A stretch of DNA of 45,146 nucleotides from Clostridia bacterium (lineage in GTDB: Bacteria > Bacillota > Clostridia > Christensenellales > Aristaeellaceae). Made by a program: the position numbers and the translations under genes. The notes beneath the pieces are model-generated. The model saw only the letters and a program-made list of their open reading frames with translations, was not told where the DNA came from and made no database searches. Shown here piece by piece: positions 17,041 to 25,736 of this stretch. Location of the stretch: contig JAFYOR010000102.1 in assembly GCA_017547805.1 (NCBI GenBank), forward strand, positions 1 to 45,146, in the 5' to 3' direction. How positions within the stretch are numbered: the first letter of the stretch is position 1; each line of letters begins with the position of its first letter.

Positions 17041-18762
17041 TTATGCGCTGTGCTTCATTCTCTCCAGCTCTTCTTCCTCCAGCACGCGGTAGGCCACCTT
17101 GCCCACGAGCGTTTTGGGCATATCGCTGCGGAATTCCACGTCGCAGGGCATGGCATACTTGGCGACATGCTTTCTGCAATGGTCAAGAATGGCCTTCTTC
17201 GTCTCCTCGCTCTCTTCAACGCCCGGCACAAGCTTGACAAACGCCTTCACCTTCTGCATCTTGTAAGGATCCGGAATGCCGATGACGCAGCTCATCTGAA
17301 CATATTCATGCGCATCAAGGACGTTTTCGAGCTGAGCCGGATACACGTTGTAGCCGGAGGTTACGATCATGCGCTTGGCTCTGCCCTTGAAATAGACAAA
17401 TCCCTGTTCATCCATCATGCCGAGGTCGCCGGTGTAAACCCACGTCAGACCGTCGTCATGCTTGCGCAGCGTCTTTGCCGTCTCTTCCGGATGGTGCATG
17501 TATTCCTTCATCACCGTCGGTCCGGCCAGCAGGATCTCGCCTTCCTCGCCGTAGGGCAGTTCAATGTCCGTTCCCGGCTCAACAATTTTGATGTACGTAT
17601 CCGGGAAGGGCAGGCCAATGGAGCCTTCTTTGAACATATGCGGCGGCGTCAGGCAGCAGGCGGTAACGGTTTCTGTCGTGCCGTAGCCTTCACGCACCTG
17701 CACGACAGCCTTATGGTCATACAGGAATTTATCCAGTTTCTTTTTAAGCTCGACAGAGAGCGAATCGCCGCCGGAGAAGACGCCCTTCAGGCAGCTCAGA
17801 TCCGCGCCATCCATGTCCTTCAGACGCAGCAGCGCCTCATAGAGCGTCGGTACGCCGGCAACAAAGTTGCAGCGCTTCCTGACCAGATCCTTGGCATATG
17901 TCTTGGGCGTGAAGCGCGGCACGAGAATGCAGCGTCCGCCCTGCGTGAGCATGGAGTGAATACATACGCCAAGGCCGAAACCATGGAATACGGGCATGGC
18001 CGCCAGCATCTTGTCGCCCGGCCGGAACATCGGGTTGGCAGCGATGATCTGCTGGCTCAGCGCGTTAAAGTTCTTGTTGGTCAGCACAATGCCCTTCGTG
18101 GCGCCCGTCGTGCCGCCGGAATACAGGATTACCGCCGGATCATCCGACTCGCGGCTGACCTTGTAATCATAAAAGCAGTGACGGCTGAGCGCCATGAACT
18201 CGCGCCAGCGGATCACGGGCGCGTCGGCAGGGATCTTCTTGATCTTTCGTCCCTCGGTGAGCATGTATCCCGCTTTGATCGGCTGTGCCAGCGCATCGCG
18301 GATGCTGGCAATGACGATGTTGACCACCTTGGTGTTCTTGCGAACGGCTTCGAATTTATGATAGAACTGATCCAGCGTGATGGCCGTTACGCTGCCGGAT
18401 TCGTTGAGATAAAACTCGATTTCCTTTTCTGCCGACAGCGGATGGATCATGTTCGCGATGCCGCCCACCAGATTCACCGCATAGAACAGAAAAATTGCCT
18501 GCGGGCAGTTGGGCATGGCAATCGTCACCTTGTCCCCTTCGCGGATGCCGATGGTTTTCAGCGCCTTGGCGCAGGTTTCCACCTCTTCCACCAGCTTTTT
18601 GTAGGTGGTGGATCTGCCCATGAAATCAAAAGCGATATTCGTCGGGTAGGTTTTGGCAACCTTTTCAAGCGCCTCGAACATGGATCCCTCAAAGTATTCA
18701 ATGTTCATCGGCACATTGCCCATATATGCCTTCCACGGCGTTTTCGCTGTGATGATGCTCAT
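17041..18762 (-). CDS. AMP-forming acyl-CoA synthetase (long-chain fatty acid-CoA ligase type)
   Basis: The 573-residue protein carries all core motifs of the adenylate-forming family: YSGGTTGATKG (P-loop), GYGTTET, YTGDLG, the hinge region FKGRAKRMIVTSGYNVYPAQLE, and the catalytic Lys in KTLVGKVAYR near the end. It should load a carboxylic acid onto CoA (or another thiol) via an acyl-AMP. Its ATGA start overlaps the stop of the upstream acyltransferase-like gene by 4 bp, so the two are coupled, and the thioester it makes is the likely donor for that protein. Chain-length preference cannot be judged from sequence. Confidence 0.9.
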   Translation of the reverse strand: MSIITAKTPWKAYMGNVPMNIEYFEGSMFEALEKVAKTYPTNIAFDFMGRSTTYKKLVEEVETCAKALKTIGIREGDKVTIAMPNCPQAIFLFYAVNLVGGIANMIHPLSAEKEIEFYLNESGSVTAITLDQFYHKFEAVRKNTKVVNIVIASIRDALAQPIKAGYMLTEGRKIKKIPADAPVIRWREFMALSRHCFYDYKVSRESDDPAVILYSGGTTGATKGIVLTNKNFNALSQQIIAANPMFRPGDKMLAAMPVFHGFGLGVCIHSMLTQGGRCILVPRFTPKTYAKDLVRKRCNFVAGVPTLYEALLRLKDMDGADLSCLKGVFSGGDSLSVELKKKLDKFLYDHKAVVQVREGYGTTETVTACCLTPPHMFKEGSIGLPFPDTYIKIVEPGTDIELPYGEEGEILLAGPTVMKEYMHHPEETAKTLRKHDDGLTWVYTGDLGMMDEQGFVYFKGRAKRMIVTSGYNVYPAQLENVLDAHEYVQMSCVIGIPDPYKMQKVKAFVKLVPGVEESEETKKAILDHCRKHVAKYAMPCDVEFRSDMPKTLVGKVAYRVLEEEELERMKHSA

Positions 18763-19625
18763 TCGTATTCAACCTCTTCTTCAAGCGGACGATCCAGCAG
18801 TTCCGGATTTTCCAGCAGTTTTTTGAGCAGGCGGATGGTCTTGGAATAATAGTATCCGTCCGCCAGACGTTCATCAATCGTCAGGCCCAGATCTACGCTC
18901 TCGCGCATAACCACCGTGCCGTCCTCCTGATAGAACGGACGCTTTTTCATGCTGCCAATGGCGCAGAAAACGGATGTCGTTCCCCAGTTGGTCAGGTGAT
19001 GATAGCCGGCGTTCAGACCGATGGAACCGAGATTGGAAAGCACGACGGAGGAATAATATGGATCCCCCTTGATCAGAGAATAGGGCACCCAGCCATGGCG
19101 GTCAAGGTAGCGCAGCACGATGCCCACGAGCTTAAAAAGGAGGCCCGGCGTTTTGTTGACGATGTCCACGCTCTTCATGCCGTCGTCCTTTTCCTCGCTG
19201 CGGCAGAAGGAAACCTGACGGAAAATCTCATCGTGGATGGTATCGATGGTGTCGCTTCCCTTGGAATGGATGATGGACAGCGCTTCTTCTCCATTATCGG
19301 AAAAGATTTTCTTCACCGTGAACGCAGCCGAAACCTCGTTCCTCATGTACATCGTCTGGTTGGCGATGAAGCGGTTCATCTTCGGGCGCAGCGTGATCGT
19401 CTTGAGCATCGCCGTCACCATCACCTGAAACAGGTTGTATTTATACTCCGGATTTGCAGCATTCTTCTTTTCAAGATATGCCAGTACGTTCGTCAGATCG
19501 ATGCACTCGCTGATGAACGCTTCATTGTCGCAGCGATGGGGATACATCAGCGGCATGATCCTGTGCATCGGATGGATTTTGCGCATCAGCATACCATCTT
19601 TTCTGTCTCCGAATTTCTTGCCCAT
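18759..19625 (-). CDS. E2/CAT-fold acyltransferase-like protein with a replaced catalytic His
   Basis: The 288-residue protein resembles the catalytic domain of 2-oxoacid dehydrogenase E2 and chloramphenicol acetyltransferase, with SNLGSIGLNAGYHHLTNWGTTSVFCAIG and a C-terminal DLGLTIDERLADGYYYSKTIRLLKKLLE. The lipoyl and peripheral-subunit-binding domains of a true E2 are missing, so it is not a dehydrogenase subunit. At the active-site block HRxxDG the His is Glu (ERLADG). Other such small proteins are known beside AMP-forming ligases in Clostridia; an O- or N-acyl transfer using the neighbouring ligase product is a reasonable inference, but the His loss makes the chemistry uncertain. It is first in the operon, from the promoter at 19712-19740. 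Confidence 0.75.
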   Translation of the reverse strand: MGKKFGDRKDGMLMRKIHPMHRIMPLMYPHRCDNEAFISECIDLTNVLAYLEKKNAANPEYKYNLFQVMVTAMLKTITLRPKMNRFIANQTMYMRNEVSAAFTVKKIFSDNGEEALSIIHSKGSDTIDTIHDEIFRQVSFCRSEEKDDGMKSVDIVNKTPGLLFKLVGIVLRYLDRHGWVPYSLIKGDPYYSSVVLSNLGSIGLNAGYHHLTNWGTTSVFCAIGSMKKRPFYQEDGTVVMRESVDLGLTIDERLADGYYYSKTIRLLKKLLENPELLDRPLEEEVEYE

Positions 19626-19711
19626 TGTATTCTCACTTTCGCAATATGCAGATTAATAGATTGCTGACCCGCGCCAATGGCAGGGGTGCATAGCTATGTA
19701 TATCATACCAT

Positions 19712-19740
19712 TTGTTTCTTGCCTTTTCAAGGCATCCTGC
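19712..19740 (-). promoter_or_regulatory. Promoter of the acyltransferase/acyl-CoA synthetase operon
   Basis: On the minus strand TTGAAA (19735-19740) and TATGAT (19712-19717, with TGG extension) are exactly 17 bp apart. A small palindrome CATAGCTATG (19689-19698) lies just downstream of the -10, near the transcription start, and could be an operator. Confidence 0.75.
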
Positions 19741-19854
19741 GCCGAATCGCAGCAATGCCCCAAAAAACAGCAGGAAAAGCGCACGCATCCGACCCATTCT
19801 GCCTCCCTTGATTCTTCTACATACGCATCTGACGGTTTTTGCGCGTTTTCTATG

Positions 19855-19895
19855 AGCAATCAAAAAGCCTTCTTTCGAAGGCTTTTTTGATTGCT
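19855..19895. terminator. Terminator downstream of araM
   Basis: AAAAAGCCTTC and GAAGGCTTTTTT form a stem around TTTC, extended by AGCAATC/GATTGCT. It ends the araB-araM transcript on the minus strand. Confidence 0.85.
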
Positions 19896-19909
19896 TATGT
19901 TCAGGCCGC

Positions 19910-21253
19910 TTATGGCAGCTGTGTTTCATACAGCACGCCCATATCCCAGAGCATCGAGCTGGTCAGGTACTTCTTTCTCGTATCGCGCGAGGCCATAAAC
20001 GCGTCCACGGTATCCTGCCGGTCAATGCCGATATCCTCCGGCTCCATCGGCATGTCCAGTTCGCGCATCAGCGTCTCGATTTCCTTCGTCGAGGGCAGTT
20101 CCTCGTCAATCGCCAGCAAGATTCCATCCCAATTGGCGCAGATTTTCTCCACGCGCTGCGCATGCGCCTGTGCGTCGTTATTATGGAACTCGCGCTCCTC
20201 CAGCGTGATCACCGTCTCCGCTGCGCTGCCAAGGATGCGCCTGAGTTCGCTTTCCCACTTTTCCTGGCTGAAACCGCGACGGAAAGCAAGCGCCTTCTCC
20301 CCGTCGGGGCGCATCCTGCGGATCTGATCATAGAGTCTGAGCGTCTTTAATGTGCCGACGCCCACTTGAATGCCGTGCAGCTCAAAGCTGCGCCCGCGTT
20401 CCAGCGCCATCATTTCCCACAGATGGCTGAAATAATGCTCAAGGCCGCTCGCCGGACGGGAGTTCCCCGCAAAGCTCATCGCGATGCCCGAAAGGACAAG
20501 TCCTTCCACCGTCGCCTGCACGGCGGCAGGATCGCGGCGGCGCAGCCCCGGCGCATGGCTGACGATTTTACGCAGCGTTTCGCGCATCAGCCCCGCAACA
20601 TTCTCGCAGTAATACTCGCCATTCACCAGATGGGAAATCCGCCACTCGCACAGCGCCACGTATTTGGCCATCATGTCACCAAGGCCAGCATGGAGCATGC
20701 GCATGGGCGCGTCCTTGATGATATCCACATCGCAGATGATGGCAGCAGCCGCTTCATTCTGAATCGTGCATTTGACGCCCTGACGGATCATCGCAGAGCA
20801 GTTGGACGCGTAACCGTCCATCGAAGGCGCCGTGCCGACGATCATCATCTTTTTCTTTGTCATCTGCGCAAGCACCTTGCTGCAGTCGTTGATCACGCCC
20901 GAGCCGATGCCCATCACGCAGTCGCAGTCGGGATCAAAGCCCATGATGATCGAACCCATCGCCATCTCATTTGGCTCCACGTGCTTCATGGGCATGGTAA
21001 AAAGCACATGGTCAATCTCCGCCGCTTTGAGCACCGGCTCCACGCGGCTCCAGGCCGCCGCCTTCGTGTTCTCATCGCAGATGATGAACGGCTTTTTACA
21101 GCCCATTGCACAGAGCGCCTGCGGAATCTCCCGTACAGCGCCGCTGCGGATGGCAATGTAATCCATATCCACCATGTGACGGCGTCCGCAGCTGCATTCA
21201 AACCCTTCCTTGGCAATCAGCTGCTCAAGCGCAGCATCGGCAAATCGAATCAT
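19910..21253 (-). CDS. araM: AraM-like sn-glycerol-1-phosphate dehydrogenase
   Basis: The 447-residue protein belongs to the iron-type alcohol dehydrogenase/glycerol dehydrogenase superfamily, AraM/EgsA branch. It shows the NAD-binding GIGSGVINDCSK, the TAPSMDGYAS block, and the metal ligands Asp in GLGDMMAKY, His in SGLEHYFSH and His in ELHGIQVG. In Bacillus subtilis AraM is a nickel-dependent enzyme reducing dihydroxyacetone phosphate to sn-glycerol-1-phosphate and sits in the arabinose operon; here it lies 32 bp behind araB, so the same association is kept. The C-terminal part (about 340-447) is longer than in archaeal enzymes. Activity on a different sugar phosphate is possible. Confidence 0.85.
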   Translation of the reverse strand: MIRFADAALEQLIAKEGFECSCGRRHMVDMDYIAIRSGAVREIPQALCAMGCKKPFIICDENTKAAAWSRVEPVLKAAEIDHVLFTMPMKHVEPNEMAMGSIIMGFDPDCDCVMGIGSGVINDCSKVLAQMTKKKMMIVGTAPSMDGYASNCSAMIRQGVKCTIQNEAAAAIICDVDIIKDAPMRMLHAGLGDMMAKYVALCEWRISHLVNGEYYCENVAGLMRETLRKIVSHAPGLRRRDPAAVQATVEGLVLSGIAMSFAGNSRPASGLEHYFSHLWEMMALERGRSFELHGIQVGVGTLKTLRLYDQIRRMRPDGEKALAFRRGFSQEKWESELRRILGSAAETVITLEEREFHNNDAQAHAQRVEKICANWDGILLAIDEELPSTKEIETLMRELDMPMEPEDIGIDRQDTVDAFMASRDTRKKYLTSSMLWDMGVLYETQLP

Positions 21254-21285
21254 ATTCGTATTCCTTTCCTGCCCAACGGCAGCCG

Positions 21286-22950
21286 TTATCTCCTGTTGTT
21301 CATCGCGCTGCGTCGGATGGATTTCAGCTTTTTCATCACATCCACGCCGCCCCTGCCAAACAGATCGTGCAGACGCACATATTCCGCAAACAGCTCGTCA
21401 TACACGCGCACATGCGCTTCGTCCGGCTCATAAACCCGCATCACAGGCGCAGCCATTGCATCAATCGCCGCCTCTGTATTCTCATAAACGCCGGCAGCCA
21501 CAGCGGCGAAAATCGCGCTGCCCAGCGCGCCGCCCTGCTCGCAGCCGACCACGCGCACCGGCATGCCCAGCACATCGGCATAGATCTGCATCGCCAGCGC
21601 ATTCTTCTGGCTGATGCCGCCCATGGCATATACCTCGTCAATCGCAACGCCGTGCGCAGCGTAGTTTTCCGTCACCACGCGCATGCCGTATGCCGTCGCT
21701 TCAATCAGCGCGCGATAGATTTCTTCCGGCTTTGTCTGCAGCGTCATGCCGATCATCAGGCCCGTCAGATCGCCGTCCGCCAGTATGCTGCGGTTTCCGT
21801 TCCACCAGTCAAGCGCAATCAATCCGCTCTCTCCCGGCGCGCTCTCTGCCGCCAGCAGCGTCAGATACTGGTGGACGGACATTCCCCTCGCCTGCGCCTG
21901 CTCAGCGTATTTCTGCGGCACGAGGCTCTTCGTCAACCATGCAAAGTGATCGCCCACGCAGCTCTGCCCGGATTCATATCCCCAGCAGCCCGGCAGGATA
22001 CCATCCTCCACGATACCGCAGATGCCCGGCACGTCATGCCGCGTCCGGCTGAGCGCCATGTGGCAGGTCGACGTGCCGATGATCGCCAGCAGCTTTCCCG
22101 GCTGTGTGATACCGGCAGAAAGCACGCAGACATGCGCATCGACATTCCCTACAGCAACCGCCGTCCCCGGCGCAAGACCAAAGCGCGCCGCCATTTCCTG
22201 CGTCAGCCCGCCTGCACGCGAAGACACCGGCAGCACCGGCGCATTGAGCTTCTCCCGCACGACATGGCGCAGCCGCTCATCAAGCGCAGCGAAATACGCT
22301 TCGTCCGGATAACCTTCGCCCTTGCGGTAAAAACACTTATATCCGGCCGCGCAGCTGCTCTGCGTCCGCCGTCCGCACAGCTGCCAGACGAGCCAGTCCG
22401 CCGCCTCCACCCATGCATCCATCGCCTCGTAGACTTCCGGTGCTTCTTCAAGCAGCTGCCACAGCTTGGGAAAGGACCATTCCGAGGACACCTTTCCGCC
22501 ATATGCGGAAAGCCACGGCTCACCGCGCTCTATGGCAATGCGCGTCATGGCGTCGGCCTTGTCCTGCGCCGCATGGTGTTTCCAGAGCTTGACATAGGCG
22601 TGCGGATGATGCCTGAACGCATCAAGGAAGCAAAGCGGCGTTCCATCCGCCCGGACAGGCAAAGCGGTGGAGGACGTTACGTCCAGCGCAATGCCCACGA
22701 CCTCCTCGCCGCGCACGCCGCCCATGCGAAGAATCTCCGGCAGGGTATGGTCAAGCACATCAAGATAGTCCTGCGGATGCTGCAGCGCCCAGTCCGGCAG
22801 GAGCTTTGTTCCGTCCTCGAGCGCGCTGTCCATCACGCCATGCGGATAATCATACACGGCAGAGGCAATCGTTTTTCCGTCTGCCGCATCCACCAGCGAC
22901 GCACGTCCGGAAAGCGTGCCAAAGTCGATGCCAATCACATACCGGGCCAT
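21286..22950 (-). CDS. araB: Ribulokinase
   Basis: The start at 22950 (MARYVIGIDFGT) is 7 nt after GGAGG; upstream in-frame ATGs lie on or before that site. The 554-residue protein is an FGGY kinase of the AraB branch: N-terminal IDFGTLSGRASLVD, the FRHHPHAYVKLWKHHAAQDKA stretch and YGGKVSSEW. The second half has the ATP-binding GTSTCHMALS and GGISQKNALAMQIYAD. It phosphorylates L-ribulose to ribulose-5-phosphate in arabinose use. Isomerase (araA) and epimerase (araD) genes are not in the window. The promoter carries a 15-bp palindrome (22996-23010), which suggests repressor control. Confidence 0.9.
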   Translation of the reverse strand: MARYVIGIDFGTLSGRASLVDAADGKTIASAVYDYPHGVMDSALEDGTKLLPDWALQHPQDYLDVLDHTLPEILRMGGVRGEEVVGIALDVTSSTALPVRADGTPLCFLDAFRHHPHAYVKLWKHHAAQDKADAMTRIAIERGEPWLSAYGGKVSSEWSFPKLWQLLEEAPEVYEAMDAWVEAADWLVWQLCGRRTQSSCAAGYKCFYRKGEGYPDEAYFAALDERLRHVVREKLNAPVLPVSSRAGGLTQEMAARFGLAPGTAVAVGNVDAHVCVLSAGITQPGKLLAIIGTSTCHMALSRTRHDVPGICGIVEDGILPGCWGYESGQSCVGDHFAWLTKSLVPQKYAEQAQARGMSVHQYLTLLAAESAPGESGLIALDWWNGNRSILADGDLTGLMIGMTLQTKPEEIYRALIEATAYGMRVVTENYAAHGVAIDEVYAMGGISQKNALAMQIYADVLGMPVRVVGCEQGGALGSAIFAAVAAGVYENTEAAIDAMAAPVMRVYEPDEAHVRVYDELFAEYVRLHDLFGRGGVDVMKKLKSIRRSAMNNRR

Positions 22951-22984
22951 GTTCATTCCTCCAAGACACAGGTTTTCTGGCTTC

Positions 22985-23013
22985 ATCATACCATTATTTC
23001 AGCCTGAAATAAA
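22985..23013 (-). promoter_or_regulatory. araB promoter with a 15-bp palindromic operator in the spacer
   Basis: On the minus strand TGG-TATGAT (hexamer at 22985-22990) is an extended -10. The perfect palindrome ATTTCAG-G-CTGAAAT (22996-23010) lies between the -10 and the weak -35 TTTATT, so a bound regulator would block the promoter. Confidence 0.7.
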
Positions 23014-23048
23014 GAGGAATGCGTCAATTCCCTCAACATCGCGCAATG

Positions 23049-23077
23049 TTGACAGCCTGTGCAGCGGATGATACAAT
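23049..23077 (+). promoter_or_regulatory. Near-consensus promoter for the serine hydrolase gene
   Basis: A perfect TTGACA (23049-23054) and TACAAT (23072-23077) have 17-bp spacing. It is divergent from the araB promoter; the palindrome at 22996-23010 is about 40 bp upstream of the -35. Confidence 0.85.
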
Positions 23078-23117
23078 TTCAGCAGAAAAGCCCTTGCCGA
23101 CAGGAGGAATGCATGCC

Positions 23118-23975
23118 ATGGATTTTAGGAAAATCATCGCCGATCTCAGCGCCATGGGGCTCAATCTCTACGATTTTGCCCTCTACACCCCGGACGGCAT
23201 TGCGTCCCATCGCTTTATCCCCTGCAGCAACTGCCACAACAGCTACTCCGTGGCGAAGGTTTTCATCATGACGGCGCTGGGCATGCTCTATGACGACGGA
23301 AAACTGCTGCCGGAGGATCCGGTCAGCCGCTATCTTTCCCTTCCGCAGAATGCCGATCCGCGCTTTCACAGCGTGCTGATCGATCATGCCCTGACGCACA
23401 GGATCGGTTTTGACAAGGGCTTTCTGGATATCGACACGGAGGATCCGACGACCTATCCAAGCGAAGATTATCTGTCCATCGTCCTCAGCCGTCCCCTTGC
23501 GCATGTGCCCGGCACACACAGCCAGTACAGCGACGCCGCATTTTATCTTCTTTCCCGGCTCATCGCCGCCGTCGCCGGAGAACATGCGGATGTGCTGCTC
23601 AACCGCCGGCTGCTGCGCCCGCTGCGCTTTCACGAAGCCGCGTGGAGCCGCTGTCCGCACGATCATCCCATCGGCGCGACAGGGCTGTACATTGGCGCGC
23701 AGGATATGGTCAAGCTCGGCGCGCTGTATCTTGAAGGCGGCGTTTACGACGGGCAGCGCCTGCTCAGCCGCGAATGGACGCAGATGGCGATAGACCGGCA
23801 ATATGAGCTGCATCCGCTTGCCCCCGGCAATCCGGACAGCGACCTGACCGGAAAATGGGGCATGTACGGACAACTGCTGGCTTTCTCTCGCAAAAAGCAT
23901 TTCGCCATTGCCCTTCACGCGCACATGGATATCCGCCGCGATGGCAGCAAGCTGATTGAATACTTCAGCGCTTGA
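23118..23975 (+). CDS. Serine hydrolase of the class C beta-lactamase / penicillin-binding family
   Basis: The start at 23118 is 10 nt after GGAGG; an ATG at 23109 is too close. The 285-residue protein has the SxxK motif as SVAK (about residues 49-52, in NSYSVAKVFIMTALGML), a Tyr-Ser-Asp second motif in SQYSDAAFYLLSRLIA, and the typical LLRPLRF and GLYIGAQDMVKLGALYLEGG blocks. The third motif (HxG/KTG) is not clear; TGKWGMYG may stand in. No signal peptide is seen, so it is probably a cytoplasmic esterase or amidase rather than a resistance enzyme. Confidence 0.83.
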   Translation: MDFRKIIADLSAMGLNLYDFALYTPDGIASHRFIPCSNCHNSYSVAKVFIMTALGMLYDDGKLLPEDPVSRYLSLPQNADPRFHSVLIDHALTHRIGFDKGFLDIDTEDPTTYPSEDYLSIVLSRPLAHVPGTHSQYSDAAFYLLSRLIAAVAGEHADVLLNRRLLRPLRFHEAAWSRCPHDHPIGATGLYIGAQDMVKLGALYLEGGVYDGQRLLSREWTQMAIDRQYELHPLAPGNPDSDLTGKWGMYGQLLAFSRKKHFAIALHAHMDIRRDGSKLIEYFSA

Positions 23976-23987
23976 CAGTCTGGTGGA

Positions 23988-24085
23988 CGGGGGAACTTTT
24001 CCCCCGCCGCGACCGATTGCATTAGCTGCTTGATGCAGGTTTGTCGACAAACAAAGAGGAAGAATCCTTTGGATTCTTCCTCTTT
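23988..24085. terminator. Two terminator hairpins between convergent genes
   Basis: CGGGGGAA-CTT-TTCCCCCG at 23988-24006 is a GC hairpin with little T-run. A second, AAAGAGGAAGAATCC (24053-24067) with GGATTCTTCCTCTTT (24071-24085), is a long perfect stem. A 14-bp palindrome GTTTGTCGACAAAC lies between them at 24039-24052. Confidence 0.75.
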
Positions 24086-24111
24086 TGGATTTATTCCGCA
24101 ATTACCATCAA

Positions 24112-25722
24112 TCAGCCCAGATACTTCTTCAGCGTCGCGCGCACAGCGCCCACGCCCGCGATCTCCTCGACAAACATCTGCTCAATGCGATCCGCCAGAC
24201 CAATTTTCACAAGATCACTGCCAAAGACCGCCTCATTGGAAAGAATCTCCCGCAGCTGTCCCTGATAGGTGTCCGTTTTGCCAAATTCAATGCCCGCCAG
24301 CTTTTCCTGCAGGGCTTCCTTCATCGGATCGGAAGAAATCTCAATCGGCGCGCCGTCGTCGCCAACGCCCAGAAGATAGCGCAGCCAACCTGCAATCGCC
24401 AGCGGAATGGCGACCAATTCGTTCAGGTCGCGCCCCTGCGCCACATAGCTCTTGATCGTCTCACCAAAGCGGATGCCGACCTTCTGAGACGTATCGGTTG
24501 CAATGCGGCGCGGATCATCGGGCATAAAGACATTGGGCAAACGCTCACCCACCACCTCATCGATAAACGCCCTCGGACTGAGGATCTTGGGATCCACGAC
24601 GACCGGAAGACCCTCGTCATAGCCAAGGCGCGTGACAAGCCGCACCAGATCCGCATCCTTCATCTGCGCGCTGATGAGCGTATAGCGCAGAAGGCAGCCA
24701 TACACCGCCAGCGCGGTATGCAGGGGATTGAGGCAGGTGGTCACCTTCATGCGCTCGGTACAGTTCACCGTGTCGCGATCGGTCAGGTAGACGCCCGCCT
24801 TTTCAAGCGCAGGACGTCCGTTTGGAAAGCGATCCTCGATCACCAGATACTGCGGACGCTCTGCGTTGACAAACGGCGCAATATACGTGCCGCGGCTGGT
24901 AACAATCGGCGCCATGTCCTCGATGTCGTCTGAAAGCAGCGCATCCTCAACGACCTTCGCCGGACGCGGCGTGATCTTATCGATCATGCTCCACGGAAAC
25001 GCCACCCTGCTTTCATCCTGCAGATAGGCGATAAACGCCTCGTCGGCAAACCCGTTGGCCTTCCAGGCTTTCGCGATTTCAAGCACGGATGCTTTCAGCT
25101 TTTCACCGTTGTGGCTGCAGTTATCCATGGAAACCAGCGCAACAGGATACGCGCCCGCCGCAAAACGCCTGAGCATCAGCGCCGCCACGATGCTCATCGC
25201 GTGGCGCGCGGCGTCCGGGCCTTGCGCCATGTCTGCCGCGACAATCGGCAAAAGGTCTCCGGTCATGCTGCGCAGCGCATAGCCCTTCTCCGTGATGGTG
25301 AAGGAGACCATCTGCAGGGAGGGGCTTTCAAAAATCTCCTTAAGACGCGCCATCTGCCCGGCATCGCCCGCATCCGCGCGCAGGCCTTCCGCGACGGAGG
25401 CAATGATCTCGCGGCTGGTCGTCGCATCGGGGTTGAGCGTCACGTTCATCGTCAGGCAGTCAAACGGATCATAGATTTTTGAGATAATCTCATAGTCAAA
25501 CGTATCCGCCGCGATGATGCCGCGGGTTTCAAGTCCTTCATTGAGCAGCTTCTGCTGCAAGGCGGCAACAAAGCCGCGGAAGATGTTGCCCGCGCCAAAA
25601 TGCACCCAGATGGGATGCTTCTTCGTTTCCTCTGCCATCGTCTGCACGTCATACGCAGGCAGCTTCACGTTCACCCTTGCCCAAGCTTCCCTGTCATTCA
25701 GGGCTGCGCGATTCATTTTCAT
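24112..25722 (-). CDS. Mannitol dehydrogenase-family oxidoreductase (fructuronate reductase-like)
   Basis: The start at 25722 is 7 nt after GGAGG. The 536-residue protein opens with a Rossmann motif IWVHFGAGNIFRGF and has the family signature VALVSMDNCSHNGEKL, followed by VAFPWSMIDKITPRP, CLNPLHTALAVYG and a long helical C-terminal domain. The catalytic Lys and Asn/His residues of the polyol dehydrogenase family are visible. Likely substrates are D-fructuronate/D-mannonate or a related polyol with NAD(P). It is 14 bp behind the alpha-xylosidase gene, so the two serve one sugar pathway; uronate from xyloglucan or xylan side chains is a plausible source, which is inference. Confidence 0.85.
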   Translation of the reverse strand: MKMNRAALNDREAWARVNVKLPAYDVQTMAEETKKHPIWVHFGAGNIFRGFVAALQQKLLNEGLETRGIIAADTFDYEIISKIYDPFDCLTMNVTLNPDATTSREIIASVAEGLRADAGDAGQMARLKEIFESPSLQMVSFTITEKGYALRSMTGDLLPIVAADMAQGPDAARHAMSIVAALMLRRFAAGAYPVALVSMDNCSHNGEKLKASVLEIAKAWKANGFADEAFIAYLQDESRVAFPWSMIDKITPRPAKVVEDALLSDDIEDMAPIVTSRGTYIAPFVNAERPQYLVIEDRFPNGRPALEKAGVYLTDRDTVNCTERMKVTTCLNPLHTALAVYGCLLRYTLISAQMKDADLVRLVTRLGYDEGLPVVVDPKILSPRAFIDEVVGERLPNVFMPDDPRRIATDTSQKVGIRFGETIKSYVAQGRDLNELVAIPLAIAGWLRYLLGVGDDGAPIEISSDPMKEALQEKLAGIEFGKTDTYQGQLREILSNEAVFGSDLVKIGLADRIEQMFVEEIAGVGAVRATLKKYLG

Positions 25723-25736
25723 GCGCGTTCCTCCAT

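Noticed and set aside
16993-18849. A 618-codon plus-strand frame opposite the acyl-CoA synthetase
   Set aside because: The minus strand encodes all motifs of an AMP-forming ligase; the plus frame is His/Ala-rich shadow sequence.
18759-19625. Dihydrolipoamide acyltransferase subunit of a 2-oxoacid dehydrogenase
   Set aside because: Lipoyl and E1/E3-binding domains are missing, no E1 or E3 genes are nearby, and the catalytic His is replaced.
19633-19797. A 54-codon minus-strand frame with a GGGAGG site
   Set aside because: Most of it overlaps a near-perfect promoter for the acyltransferase operon and it has no recognisable content; spacing of the site is short.
23118-23975. Beta-lactamase conferring drug resistance
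   Set aside because: No signal peptide and no clear KTG motif; a housekeeping esterase/amidase of the same fold is more likely.
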